From NCBI GenBank assembly GCA_934631025.1, contig CAKTXR010000040.1, forward strand, positions 1-25,364: a stretch of 25,364 bases of DNA. Direction: 5' to 3'. This DNA comes from an uncultured Clostridia bacterium (GTDB lineage Bacteria; Bacillota; Clostridia; Christensenellales; Aristaeellaceae). A model generated the notes under the pieces. It was not told the origin of the DNA, made no database searches, and was given only the letters and a program-made list of their open reading frames with translations. The stretch's first letter is position 1. The number at the start of each line of letters is the position of its first letter. Shown here piece after piece: positions 6,645-15,289 of the stretch. The position numbers were made by a program, and so were the translations under genes.

Positions 6645-7756
6645 TCCGCCTTTCTCCTGCCGCGCAGTTTCACAGAGAAATTGATGAAGAACTCGCAGCC
6701 CAGCACGAAGAACAGTATGATGCCGGTCACGATTTCCGAGACGTTCTCATTGAGGTTGAACTGCGAGGCGATCTGGCTCGCGCCCTTCTGCATAAACACC
6801 AGCGCGTAGGACACGAACGCCATGACGAACGTGTTCAGCTTGGACAGCCACGCCACGACGATGGCCGTAAAGCCGCGGCCGCCCGAGAGCGTCGTGGAGA
6901 TGGTGTGGCTCGCGCCGGACACCAGTATGAAGCCCGCGATGCCGCACACCGCGCCCGAGATGGCCATTGTGCGCATGATCACCTTCTTGACGGAAATGCC
7001 CGCATAGCGCGCGGTGCTCTCACTCTGGCCGACATAGGCGATCTCATAGCCCTGCTTGCTGTACTTGAGATAGACGTACATGAGCACCATCAGCGTGAGC
7101 ACGATGACGCAGTTCCAGCCGTAGGCCTGCCCGAACAGCGCGGGCAGCCAGCCGGCCTTTGTCGCGGGGTTGATCACGCCCACCGAGTTGGAGCCGGCGG
7201 GATTCTCCCAGAACACCACGCAGAAGGTCACTAGCTGCGTGGCGATGTAGTTCATCATGAGCGTGAAGAGCGTTTCGTTGGTGTTCCAGTGCGCCTTGAA
7301 GAACGCCGGAATCACGCCCCAGATCATGCCCGCGATCATCGAGGCGACGAACATCAGCGGCAGCAGCAGCCAGCCGGGCAGCGCCGCGCCCGCATGGATC
7401 ATCAGCGCCGCGGACGCAATCGCGCCCACGAGGATCTGTCCCTCCGCGCCGATGTTCCAGAAGCGCATCTTGAAGGCCGGCGTCAGGCCGATGGCCACGC
7501 ACAGAAGCACCAAAGCGTCTCGGATGGTCACCCATGTACGGCGCGGCGTGCCCATCGCGCCGTCGATAACGCCCTTATACACCTTGAGCGGATTGAGGCC
7601 GGTGACGGAATTGATCACAACGGCGCACACCAAAAGCGCCAGTATGATCGCGGCCACGCGGATGAGCGCCGCCTTGAGCGGATGAATGGAATCCCGCTTG
7701 GCGATGTGAATCAGCGCCGTATGCTGACGGCCATGGGTGGAAACAGTCATAGGCAT
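6641..7756 (-). CDS. nupP: Nucleoside ABC transporter permease (NupP/YufP-like)
   Basis: A 371-residue membrane protein of the same fold as its neighbour, with a longer cytoplasmic N terminus (about 30 residues) before the first segment. Markers are ALVLLCVAIGLTPAFKMRFW then NIGAEGQILVGAIAS (near residues 85-120) and the loop YAGISVKKVIMRTMAISGAVCGIAG. The first codon shares one base with the stop of the ATPase gene (TGATG), so translation is probably coupled. It pairs with the permease at 5658-6644 to form the transport channel. Confidence 0.9.
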   Translation of the reverse strand: MPMTVSTHGRQHTALIHIAKRDSIHPLKAALIRVAAIILALLVCAVVINSVTGLNPLKVYKGVIDGAMGTPRRTWVTIRDALVLLCVAIGLTPAFKMRFWNIGAEGQILVGAIASAALMIHAGAALPGWLLLPLMFVASMIAGMIWGVIPAFFKAHWNTNETLFTLMMNYIATQLVTFCVVFWENPAGSNSVGVINPATKAGWLPALFGQAYGWNCVIVLTLMVLMYVYLKYSKQGYEIAYVGQSESTARYAGISVKKVIMRTMAISGAVCGIAGFILVSGASHTISTTLSGGRGFTAIVVAWLSKLNTFVMAFVSYALVFMQKGASQIASQFNLNENVSEIVTGIILFFVLGCEFFINFSVKLRGRRKAD

Positions 7757-9288
7757 CAGTCATGTCCTCCCTTGTCAGAGCTGGTCATCATCAGGCCGAT
7801 CTGCTCCTTGGTTGCCGTGCGCGCGTCGACCACGCCCCTGACCTTTCCGTCGCAGAGCACCATGATGCGGTCGCACAGCGCCAGCAGCACGTCCAGATCC
7901 TCGCCCACGCACATCACGGCCACGCCGCGTCGCTTCTGCTCGTTGAGCAGATTGTAGATCACATAGGACGAATTGATGTCCAGCCCGCGTACGGGATAGG
8001 CCACCATCAGCACGATGGGGTTCGAGGCGATTTCGCGGCCGACCAGCACCTTCTGCACATTGCCGCCCGACAGCTTGCCCACCGGCGTGCTCACGCCCGG
8101 CGTAACCACCTCAAGCTCCTTGATGATGTGCTCGGCCAGCGTGCGCGGCGAGCGGCGATCCGCCCAGAAGAAGCCGCCCTTGCGGTAGGAACGGATCATC
8201 ATGTTGTCCACCATGTCCATCGGCCCGACCAGACCCATGCCCAGACGATCCTCCGGCACGAAGCTCAGCTTGATGCCCAGACGGCTGATGTCCACGGCGC
8301 TCATGCCGGAAATCTCGGTCTTTTTGCCCTCCGGCGGGTAGTAGTCGATCTCGCCCGACTCGCAGTGAACCAGTCCGGCGATGGCCTCGAGCAGATCGCG
8401 CTGGCCGCTGCCGGCCACGCCCGCGATGCCCAGAATTTCGCCGCCGAACACCTCCACGCTGGCATGGTTGAGCGTGATCACGCCCTCGTGGTTGACGCAC
8501 GTCACGTCCTTCACCTCAAGCCGCCTGACCGGATTGACCGGCTCGTCGCGCTCGATGTTCAATTCGACCTTCTTGCCCACCATCATCTCCGTGAGCGAGA
8601 GCACCGACGCGTCCTTCGTGTCCACCGTGCCGATGTACTGGCCCTTTCTGAGCACCGACACGCGGTCGGAAATCTCCAGCACCTCGTTGAGCTTGTGCGT
8701 GATGATGACGATGGCCTTGCCCGCCGCCTTCATGTTGCGCAGCACCTTGAACAGCTTGGCCGTCTCCTGCGGCGTGAGCACGGCGGTCGGCTCGTCGAGT
8801 ATGAGGATGTTCGCGCCGCGATAGAGCATCTTGACGATCTCGACCGTCTGCTTTTCGGACACGGACATTTCATAGATCTTTTTGAAGGGATCCAGCTCGA
8901 AGCCGTACTGATCGGTCAGCTTGTTGATCTTCGTGGCCACCTGACGGATATCCAGCTTCGCGGGGCCGCCCAGACCCAGCACGATGTTCTCGGCCGCGGT
9001 CAGCACGTCCACCAGCTTGAAATGCTGATGAATCATGCCGATGCCCAGCGGAAACGCGTCGCGCGGGGAGCGGATCTCCACTTCCTCGCCGCCCACGAAG
9101 ATCTGCCCCTCGTCGGGATAGTAGATTCCGGAGATCATGTTCATCAGCGTGGTCTTGCCGCTGCCGTTCTCGCCCAGTATGGCCAGAATCTCGCCGTAGC
9201 GCACGGTCAGGTTGATCCTGTCGTTGGCCACAACCTTGCCGAAGCGCTTGGAGAGGTTCTTCAGCTCGATGGCGTTCGCCTGATTCAC
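7756..9288 (-). CDS. nupO: Nucleoside ABC transporter ATPase (NupO/YufO-like)
   Basis: A 510-residue protein with two ABC ATPase domains, as in the ribose/nucleoside importer class. Domain 1 has Walker A GENGSGKT (residues 39-46), IGMIHQHFKLV as Q-loop region, and LILDEPTAVLT as Walker B. Its signature reads SVSEKQ where relatives usually have SVG[EQ]QQ. Domain 2 has GVAGSGQRDLLEAIAG, the signature LSGGNVQKV and VRGLDINSS. The reading frame opens at 9471, but that would add about 60 residues reading through a promoter. The GTG at 9288 has GGGGGA eight bases upstream and gives the family's usual length, so I prefer it. Confidence 0.9.
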   Translation of the reverse strand: MNQANAIELKNLSKRFGKVVANDRINLTVRYGEILAILGENGSGKTTLMNMISGIYYPDEGQIFVGGEEVEIRSPRDAFPLGIGMIHQHFKLVDVLTAAENIVLGLGGPAKLDIRQVATKINKLTDQYGFELDPFKKIYEMSVSEKQTVEIVKMLYRGANILILDEPTAVLTPQETAKLFKVLRNMKAAGKAIVIITHKLNEVLEISDRVSVLRKGQYIGTVDTKDASVLSLTEMMVGKKVELNIERDEPVNPVRRLEVKDVTCVNHEGVITLNHASVEVFGGEILGIAGVAGSGQRDLLEAIAGLVHCESGEIDYYPPEGKKTEISGMSAVDISRLGIKLSFVPEDRLGMGLVGPMDMVDNMMIRSYRKGGFFWADRRSPRTLAEHIIKELEVVTPGVSTPVGKLSGGNVQKVLVGREIASNPIVLMVAYPVRGLDINSSYVIYNLLNEQKRRGVAVMCVGEDLDVLLALCDRIMVLCDGKVRGVVDARTATKEQIGLMMTSSDKGGHD

Positions 9289-9357
9289 CCAGCATTCCCC
9301 CATCTCAAATGTCGATAAACTTCCATATGTGATCGATATAACGCTTATCTGTATTTT

Positions 9358-9386
9358 ATCATAAAGCGCGCCGGACGGCATGACAA
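9358..9386 (-). promoter_or_regulatory. Internal promoter for nupO-nupP-nupQ
   Basis: On the minus strand TTGTCA (9381-9386) and TATGAT (9358-9363) are separated by 17 bases. The predicted start near 9350 leaves a leader of about 60 bases ahead of the GTG at 9288. This gives the transporter genes their own transcript, separate from the binding-protein gene. Confidence 0.75.
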
Positions 9387-9460
9387 GCACGGATAAATTC
9401 CTGTTATTTCTCATCCGGCGCATGAAGTGCCCACATCGGCGCAATGCGTGTCTCAACAGC

Positions 9461-9493
9461 ATAAGCCGCAAGCCAGACCAGCTTGCGGCTTAT
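9461..9493. terminator. 13-bp perfect hairpin downstream of the BMP gene
   Basis: ATAAGCCGCAAGC (9461-9473) pairs perfectly with GCTTGCGGCTTAT (9481-9493) around a 7-base loop. In the direction of the operon (minus) it is followed by GCTGTTGAG, a poor T tract, so it is a weak or partial terminator or an mRNA 3' stabiliser. On the plus strand it is followed by a seven-T run about 10 bases later. It lies 20 bases after the binding-protein stop. Confidence 0.65.
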
Positions 9494-9513
9494 CATTAAG
9501 ATTGTTTTTTTAA

Positions 9514-10665
9514 TCAGGCTTCGGGAACGGTGATGCCGTCCACGATGTAGGTGAAGGAGGGGGCGCTGGCCAGCTCGGACTCATGATAGTAGCCGTCCCA
9601 GACGTAGGTCTCGTCCTCGAGCACCTTGCCGTCCACGGTGAAGGTGGAGGTGTCGAACACATGCAGCTCGCCGTTCTTCAGCTTCTCGATAACGGCGTTG
9701 ACGGTCTCTTCGGTGCCGGCGGCGACGGTCTTTTCGTTCAGCTCCTTGATTTCAACGGCGCCGTCAACATAGCCCTTGCACCAGTCGGTGGCGATTTCCT
9801 CACCGTCGATCAGGCACTTGACAGCGTAGGTGTAGTAGGGGCCCCAGACGACGGCGGCGGAGGTCAGCGCGGAGTCGGGCGCGACGGAGATCATGGAGAC
9901 GTTGTAGCCCACACAGGGAACGCCGGCGGCCTGGCAGGCCGTGGGAGCGCCGGTGGTATCGGCGTGCTGGGAAATCATGACGCAGCCCTGAGCGATCAGC
10001 GCGTCGGCGGCTTCCTTCTCAAGCGCCATGTCGGCCCAGGAGTTGGTGTAGGTCACCTTCATGGTCACGCTGGGGCAGACGGAGCGCGCGCCCAGATAGA
10101 ACGCGGTGTAGCCGGAGATAACCTCGGCGTAGGGATAAGCGCCGACATAGCCCATGACGGCCTGCTCGGCAGTGATCTTGCCCTGCTCGATCATCTCGTT
10201 GAGCTTCAGGCCGGCCACAACGCCGGAGACGTAGCGCGCCTCGTAGATGGCGGTGAAGTAGTTGTGCATATTGGTCAGGCCGCTGCCCTTGGCCTGATAG
10301 CCGGTGGCGTGGCAGAACTGAACCTCGGGATGCTCGGCGGCCGCCTGCAGCAGGTAGGACTCATGGCCGAAGGAATCGGCGAAGATGATGTCGCAGCCCT
10401 CGTCGACCAGCTCGATGGCCTTGTCGTAGCAGACCTCGGTCTCGGGCACGTTGTACTTGATGGAATACTGCTCCTCGGTGAGGCCCAGCGCCTTGACCAT
10501 CTCCATAAAGCCGTTCAGATGGATTTCGTCGTAGCCGATGTTCTCGTCGTGCAGCAGGATCAGACCAACCTTGATCTGATCGGCCGGAATCGCGTCGGCG
10601 GACGCCACGGCGGAGAACATGAGAACCATCGCCAGAACCAGGACCAGAGACAGAACCTTCTTCAT
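9514..10665 (-). CDS. BMP family nucleoside-binding protein
   Basis: A 383-residue secreted binding protein of the BMP/PnrA family that captures nucleosides for the ABC transporter encoded downstream. Recognisable stretches are KVGLILLHDENIGYDEIHLNG (residues 32 on, key residues given), DEGCDIIFADSFGHES, FTAIYEARYVSGVVAGL and VMGYVGAYPYAEVISGYTAF. Residues 1-23 form a signal peptide with a long hydrophobic core ending AVASA before DAIPA. There is no lipobox cysteine, although Gram-positive BMP proteins are usually lipoproteins. The open frame extends far upstream through another gene; the ATG at 10665 has GGAGGG ten bases before it and starts the signal peptide. Upstream is a plausible promoter; downstream is a strong hairpin. 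Confidence 0.93.
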   Translation of the reverse strand: MKKVLSLVLVLAMVLMFSAVASADAIPADQIKVGLILLHDENIGYDEIHLNGFMEMVKALGLTEEQYSIKYNVPETEVCYDKAIELVDEGCDIIFADSFGHESYLLQAAAEHPEVQFCHATGYQAKGSGLTNMHNYFTAIYEARYVSGVVAGLKLNEMIEQGKITAEQAVMGYVGAYPYAEVISGYTAFYLGARSVCPSVTMKVTYTNSWADMALEKEAADALIAQGCVMISQHADTTGAPTACQAAGVPCVGYNVSMISVAPDSALTSAAVVWGPYYTYAVKCLIDGEEIATDWCKGYVDGAVEIKELNEKTVAAGTEETVNAVIEKLKNGELHVFDTSTFTVDGKVLEDETYVWDGYYHESELASAPSFTYIVDGITVPEA

Positions 10666-10721
10666 GATGATTTCCCTCCGTAAATTGTCGTTTGAAAAGC
10701 GTTGTGTCAGGTACGCATGAT

Positions 10722-10749
10722 ATGATACACGGCCAATGTTAGAAAACAA
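10722..10749 (-). promoter_or_regulatory. Candidate promoter of the BMP gene
   Basis: On the minus strand TTGTTT (10744-10749) and TATCAT (10722-10727) are 16 bases apart, about 57 bases upstream of the start codon. The local stretch 10680-10760 is visibly more A/T-rich than the surrounding genes. The match is moderate. The rest of the gap, up to 10889, shows only a weak GAAAAC/GTTTTC hairpin. Confidence 0.5.
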
Positions 10750-10889
10750 TGTGTCGGATGTTAAAAGGCGATGAAACTCCGAATTTTTCGCGATCTTCCT
10801 TTTGAAAACAGGCCGTTTTCCCGAACATTCGCGAATTGCACGTCTGCCGAAGCGGCGTTTCATGCGCTTTTTCCGCACATTTCTGATCT

Positions 10890-11762
10890 TTATTGATCGT
10901 TCGCATTCCGAACGCCCAGCGACTGCGCCGCCCGATGCCACAGGCTTTCGGGAATATCGCCCACCTGGCCGCTCGTTATGCCCTCCTCGCGCGCCAGCTT
11001 CATCGCGGCTCCGACCATGGCGACCGCCCACTCGCCGCCCTCGCGCAGCTGTCTGGCCATCATGTCCGCCCACAGGCCGGCTTCCTCGAAAAAGCCCTTG
11101 TCGTAGAACGCGCGGATGGTCTCCTCCGCGTCGTAAGGCTCCTCGATCAGACGCGCCGTCCACGCGCCGCTTTCGCCGTCCAGCAGCATGAACTGCGCAT
11201 GCCCCGGCCGCGTGACCGACACGCCGGCGCTGCCCGTGTTGACGACCATCCTCCCATCGCCCAGCGGCATGACCGCCGGCCTGTGAGAATGCGCGCAGAT
11301 CATTACGCCCGCGCCCGCTTCCTCGAGCCAGACCCTCGCCTTTTCCGGCTCGCGGGCCGGCACGCCGCGCAGATCTTCGGGCGAGCCGTGGCACATGAGC
11401 AGCGGCGGGCAGCCGCCGAAGCGCTCGACGCGCACGCGGGGCATCGATTTGAAAAAGGCCAGATCGTCCCCCGTCAGCCGCTCGTAGGTATAGAGCAGCG
11501 AGCCGCCCGCCGTGCCGCGCCGCCACGCGCCGCCGCCGCGATAATCGAGCATATACTGCTCCCGATTGCCGCGCACGAAGCGGCAGTCGTGCGCCTTTGC
11601 ATATTCGGCGATGAGATCGAGCGTCTCGCGCGGCTCGGCGCAGTCGCTGACGTAATCGCCCATGAAGAGCGTAACGCCGGCGTTTTCCCGCTCGATGCGA
11701 CGAAGGGCGGCTTTGAGCGCCGCGTAATTTCCGTGTATATCGCCCAGCGCGGCGATCCGCAT
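10890..11762 (-). CDS. Calcineurin-like metallophosphoesterase
   Basis: A 290-residue protein with the full set of metallophosphoesterase motifs: GDIHGN (residues 7-12), GDYVSD (35-40), GNRE (65-68), CHGSPED (124-130) and AHSHRP (157-162). These residues bind the two metal ions that hydrolyse phosphate esters. The first 230 residues resemble YfcE-like or serine/threonine-phosphatase-like members, while the last 60 residues form a helical tail. The substrate is not evident. It lies 22 bases downstream of the PHP gene with a GGAGG site before its ATG, so the two phosphoesterases form an operon. No strong terminator is visible after it. Confidence 0.9.
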   Translation of the reverse strand: MRIAALGDIHGNYAALKAALRRIERENAGVTLFMGDYVSDCAEPRETLDLIAEYAKAHDCRFVRGNREQYMLDYRGGGAWRRGTAGGSLLYTYERLTGDDLAFFKSMPRVRVERFGGCPPLLMCHGSPEDLRGVPAREPEKARVWLEEAGAGVMICAHSHRPAVMPLGDGRMVVNTGSAGVSVTRPGHAQFMLLDGESGAWTARLIEEPYDAEETIRAFYDKGFFEEAGLWADMMARQLREGGEWAVAMVGAAMKLAREEGITSGQVGDIPESLWHRAAQSLGVRNANDQ

Positions 11763-11784
11763 GGCCGTTTCCTCCCTTCATATC

Positions 11785-12573
11785 TTATTTGAACGTGAGG
11801 TAAGTCAGCCGCTTGAGGCCCAGCCCTTCGAGATAGGCGGCGGCGTTTTCCCAGGCCGCGTCGTCGTCGCAGCGGTCGGGCGAATGCGCGTCGGTGCCGA
11901 TGATGCAGTCCACATTTTCCTCCGCGGCGATCTCCCAGAAGCGCGGGCAGGGATAGTGCAGATACTGCTCGCCGTCCTTTCGGCAGTTGATCCGCCCCAG
12001 CAGATTGTACTCGACCGGAATATCCAGCGCCTTCGCCGCGCGGCACAGCTCACGGGCGGCCTGCACGCAGTGCTCGTCAAACGTCAGATAGTGCCGAAAG
12101 CACAGATCGGGATGCGCGAAGCAGGAGTACAGCCCCGTTTCCAGACCGGCCACGCACATCTTGACATAGCGGCGGATGTGTTCCGGCTCGGTGCAGTTTC
12201 CAAAGGCAAAACCGCCCTCGTCGGTGGTATCGAAATGGTTGCCGAGGATGAGGTACTCGATCCCCTTTTCGCGCTTCATATCGGCCAGCCAGCGCATCTT
12301 TTCCGGAAAGTATTCGCACTCCAGCCCCAGATGCACCTCAAGGCGGTCGGCGTAATCGGCCTTCACGCGATTGACCGCGGCGATGTAGCCGTCCAGCTGA
12401 TCGACCGTCATGTGATAGGTTGGCGTATAGTCGTCCTCATACGGCCATGCGGTGTGATCGGTGAAGCCCAGCACGCGATAGCCCTTTTCGATGGCCTTCT
12501 CGCAATATTCCCATTCCGCGCCGCTGGCGTGCTTGCAGCGCGGGGTATGCGTGTGATAGTTCGTCTTGATCAT
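11785..12573 (-). CDS. PHP-domain phosphoesterase (histidinol-phosphatase-like)
   Basis: A 262-residue PHP protein with the expected metal-binding residues: YHTHTPRCKH (H7, H9), GFTDHT (D39, H40), GLECEY (E85), GNHF (H113), AHPDL (H154) and GTDAHSP (D228, H230). The layout is that of HisK/HisJ-type histidinol phosphatases, but no other histidine biosynthesis gene is nearby, so a different phosphorylated substrate is possible. It is followed directly by a second phosphoesterase. The start is an ATG with only a distant AGGA. A weak promoter-like TATGAT lies at 12605-12610 on the minus strand without a good -35. Confidence 0.88.
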   Translation of the reverse strand: MIKTNYHTHTPRCKHASGAEWEYCEKAIEKGYRVLGFTDHTAWPYEDDYTPTYHMTVDQLDGYIAAVNRVKADYADRLEVHLGLECEYFPEKMRWLADMKREKGIEYLILGNHFDTTDEGGFAFGNCTEPEHIRRYVKMCVAGLETGLYSCFAHPDLCFRHYLTFDEHCVQAARELCRAAKALDIPVEYNLLGRINCRKDGEQYLHYPCPRFWEIAAEENVDCIIGTDAHSPDRCDDDAAWENAAAYLEGLGLKRLTYLTFK

Positions 12574-12663
12574 GCGTTATCGCCGTCCTTTGCTTGATGA
12601 GTCCATCATACACCCGCCGCGCGCGCTTTTCCAGCCCTGCGATGTGAAATATCCGCGCATACG

Positions 12664-12709
12664 CAAAAAGAACGCCTCCGCCGGGGAGACGTTCGATTCG
12701 GCGGGCGTA
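12664..12709 (-). terminator. Terminator of the nucleotidyltransferase gene
   Basis: On the minus strand ACGCCCGCCG (12708-12699) pairs with CGGCGGAGGCGT (12683-12672) with one bulged A and is followed by TCTTTTTG. A second GC-rich palindrome (GCCGCGC/GCGCGGC) lies at about 12733-12772, nearer the stop. Confidence 0.7.
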
Positions 12710-12827
12710 TTTTCAGTTGAAAACGATTGGGAAGCCGCGCTGTTTTTTTCGCTGATTCAGCGGGCGCGGCGCTTTGCGCTTACATTCTCCGGCCTTGCGA
12801 AAGCGACTTTCAGCGCCGCGCATCCCG

Positions 12828-15164
12828 TCACTTTTTGCCGGAGCCTTTCAGCAGCGCGCGAATCCTGTCCTCATAGAGCGCGCACAGCTCGTCCGCCGCT
12901 TCCATGTCGGCCGCCTCGGCCACCACGCGGCATTCCGGCCGGTCGCCCGAGGGCACGACCGCCGCCCACGCGCCGCCTTTGTCCAGCGCCACAGCGCCGC
13001 CCTCTTCCCCCTCCTCGGCAAAGGCGCGCAATATGCGGCCGCGCTCCTGAAGGCTCATGGGAATCGAGCGCATGCTGCGCGCCATGGACGGCATGGCCCG
13101 CGTCCACTCGCGCGGCGTGAGATCATATCGAGCCAGCAGCGCGATGCAGCTCATGGCCGCGTAGATTCCGTCGAAGAAGAGCCGGTGCAGCCGCTCGTCC
13201 CGATCGAGCAGCGCGCGCATAAGCGCCGTGCGTTCGCCGGAAACACGCGCCACGTCCTTTCCATAGCGCGCCGCCAGCTCCTCGGCCGCGTGCGTCCAGA
13301 CGGCGGGCACAGCCGGCTCAAGCCCGCTCTCGAGCGCCGCCCAGACCAGCATCAGCTGACTTTCACCCTCGCTGAGACAGCCGCTCTCGTCGGCCAGCGT
13401 CATGCTCTCGCCGTCCTCGCTCAGCCATACGCCGATTTCGCCCGAGGAAAGCTCCATCATCTCCTCCTCCCACTCGGCGCGCACGCACAGGCCGGCCTGC
13501 TCGAAGGCGCGCTCGGCGAGCGAAAGCAGCTGCTCCGTGGGCGCATAGAGCGCGACGGGCGGCGCGTCCCGCTTCAGCACCTCGCGATCGACCGCACGGC
13601 TCAGCGCGCCGATATAGCCCAGATCGCTGCGCCCGGCGTTCACCGGCGGCCTTGCGCCCAGTGAAAACGCGCGCGCATAATCCTGCCGCCGCAGCGCCGA
13701 TTCGATCGACCGCCGCACAGCCGCGCCGATTTCCGCGCCGCGCTCGTCGTAAAAGCGCAGGGCCTGTCCGTCGAAATGCGCCGCCGCTTCCAGGCCGAGC
13801 TGCGTCTGCTGCCAGCGCAGCTGAGGACGCGCCGCGCACCCGCCGTCGTAAATCTGCACGCCCTGCGCCATAAAGCCGGCCTGAATCGCCAGCATCCCCG
13901 CCTGCGCCGACGAGGAGCACGCGCGCCCCAGCAGCACGCTGCGCATCTTCATCACCGAAGCGGCCGCCTCCGCAGCGCGCATGGCCGCGGCAGGATTGTC
14001 GATATTCAGCGCGCCGTCGCGGAAAACCGGCCGGCTCGTGCTGCCCCAGACGACGTTGACGTCCTGCTTCAGCCCCGCGCCGACGCTCTTGCCCGGCCAG
14101 ATCTTCACGCCCGGCATGAGCGAGGCGTTCTCGCCCAGCGCCGCGCCCTCGCCCAGCACGCTCTCCTCAAACGCCGCGCTGCCCGCCTCCATGCGCGCGC
14201 CGTCGGTCAGCACGCACGAGCGCGCCTGCGCCCCGCGGTCGATATGCGCGTCCTCCCAGAGCACCGCCCGCTTGAGGCTCGCGCCCGCCGACACCACGCT
14301 GCGCGCGCCCACGACGCTGTACGCTCCCACGCGCGCGCCCGCCTCGATCACCGCGTCCTCGCCGATGAAGCACGGCCCCTCGAGCACCGCGCCGCGATCG
14401 ACCCGCGCGCCGGGCATGCGCAGCACGCCGCCCGGCCTGCAATTCACGTTCAGATTGATGCGGCCGTCCATCGCGTCGATGTGCGCCTTCAGATAGGCCG
14501 CCACGTCGCCGATATCGCACCAGTAGCCGCTCATCGTCCAGGCACGCAGCCCGTCCCCCCGCGCAAGCAGCTTCGGGAACAGATCGCGGCTGAAATCGCA
14601 GGGCGCGTTTTCGGGAATCATGTCCAGCACCTGCGGTTCGAGGATGTATATGCCCGTGTTGACCGTGTCGGAAAACACCTCGCCCCAGCCCGGCTTTTCA
14701 ACGAAGCGCTTCACGCGCCCGTCCGAATCGGCGATGACCACGCCGTACTCGAGCGGATTTTCGACGTGCTTTATGACGATCGTGGCCAGCGCGCCCTGCC
14801 GCTTATGCCATTGATACGCCGCCGTGAGATCGCAGTCGGTCACGCCGTCGCCGGAGAGCACGACGAACGTCTCGTCCAGAAAATCGCGCGCCTGACGCAC
14901 GCTGCCCGCCGTGCCGAGCGGCGTTTCTTCTATATAATAGCGCACGTTCATCCCGAAGCGCGCGCCGTCGCCCAGCCAGCTCGTAACGCACTCGGGCAGA
15001 TACATCAGCGTCGCCGCGGCCTCGCGCACGCCGTGGCGCTTCAGCAGCTCCAGCGAGTAGCTCAGCACGGGCCTGTCCATCAGCGGCGCCATGGGCTTGG
15101 GCCGGCCGCACGTCAGGGGACGCAGCCGGCTGCCCTCGCCCCCCGCCATGATAATCGCCTTCAT
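12828..15164 (-). CDS. Sugar-phosphate nucleotidyltransferase fused to a degenerate phosphomannomutase domain
   Basis: A 778-residue three-part protein. Residues 1-235 are a nucleotidyltransferase with GGEGSRLRPLT (8-18), SGDGVTD (104-110), the EKP block (156-158) and NTGIYIL. Residues about 250-375 are left-handed beta-helix hexapeptide repeats. Residues about 380-775 align in order with a phosphomannomutase/phosphoglucomutase, but the phosphoserine loop (usually TASHNP-like) reads GLEAAAHFDG, and the metal loop (usually DGDxDR) reads WLSEDGESMTL. The first part probably makes an NDP-sugar, such as GDP-mannose or NDP-glucose; the mutase part looks non-catalytic. The ATG at 15164 follows GGAGGAATTGCG; the upstream open frame is ignored. 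A role in envelope or capsule polysaccharide is inferred. Confidence 0.88.
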   Translation of the reverse strand: MKAIIMAGGEGSRLRPLTCGRPKPMAPLMDRPVLSYSLELLKRHGVREAAATLMYLPECVTSWLGDGARFGMNVRYYIEETPLGTAGSVRQARDFLDETFVVLSGDGVTDCDLTAAYQWHKRQGALATIVIKHVENPLEYGVVIADSDGRVKRFVEKPGWGEVFSDTVNTGIYILEPQVLDMIPENAPCDFSRDLFPKLLARGDGLRAWTMSGYWCDIGDVAAYLKAHIDAMDGRINLNVNCRPGGVLRMPGARVDRGAVLEGPCFIGEDAVIEAGARVGAYSVVGARSVVSAGASLKRAVLWEDAHIDRGAQARSCVLTDGARMEAGSAAFEESVLGEGAALGENASLMPGVKIWPGKSVGAGLKQDVNVVWGSTSRPVFRDGALNIDNPAAAMRAAEAAASVMKMRSVLLGRACSSSAQAGMLAIQAGFMAQGVQIYDGGCAARPQLRWQQTQLGLEAAAHFDGQALRFYDERGAEIGAAVRRSIESALRRQDYARAFSLGARPPVNAGRSDLGYIGALSRAVDREVLKRDAPPVALYAPTEQLLSLAERAFEQAGLCVRAEWEEEMMELSSGEIGVWLSEDGESMTLADESGCLSEGESQLMLVWAALESGLEPAVPAVWTHAAEELAARYGKDVARVSGERTALMRALLDRDERLHRLFFDGIYAAMSCIALLARYDLTPREWTRAMPSMARSMRSIPMSLQERGRILRAFAEEGEEGGAVALDKGGAWAAVVPSGDRPECRVVAEAADMEAADELCALYEDRIRALLKGSGKK

Positions 15165-15289
15165 AATCGCAATTCCTCCGTCAAAGCGCGGCCGGACTCT
15201 GCGCCTGCCGCATATTTCCATGCGCTTATCATGACCGTTTCATTGGGGCTTTATTCATTAAAGCGGCCTTCATTTTGAAAAGAACGCCC

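Noticed and set aside
7762..9318. Plus-strand open frame of 518 codons opposite the ATPase gene
   Set aside because: Antisense shadow with H/D/R-rich composition; the minus strand encodes a clear ABC ATPase.
10666..11781. Extension of the BMP gene by 372 codons upstream
   Set aside because: It crosses the promoter region and the metallophosphoesterase gene in another frame; the signal peptide and ribosome site fix the start at 10665.
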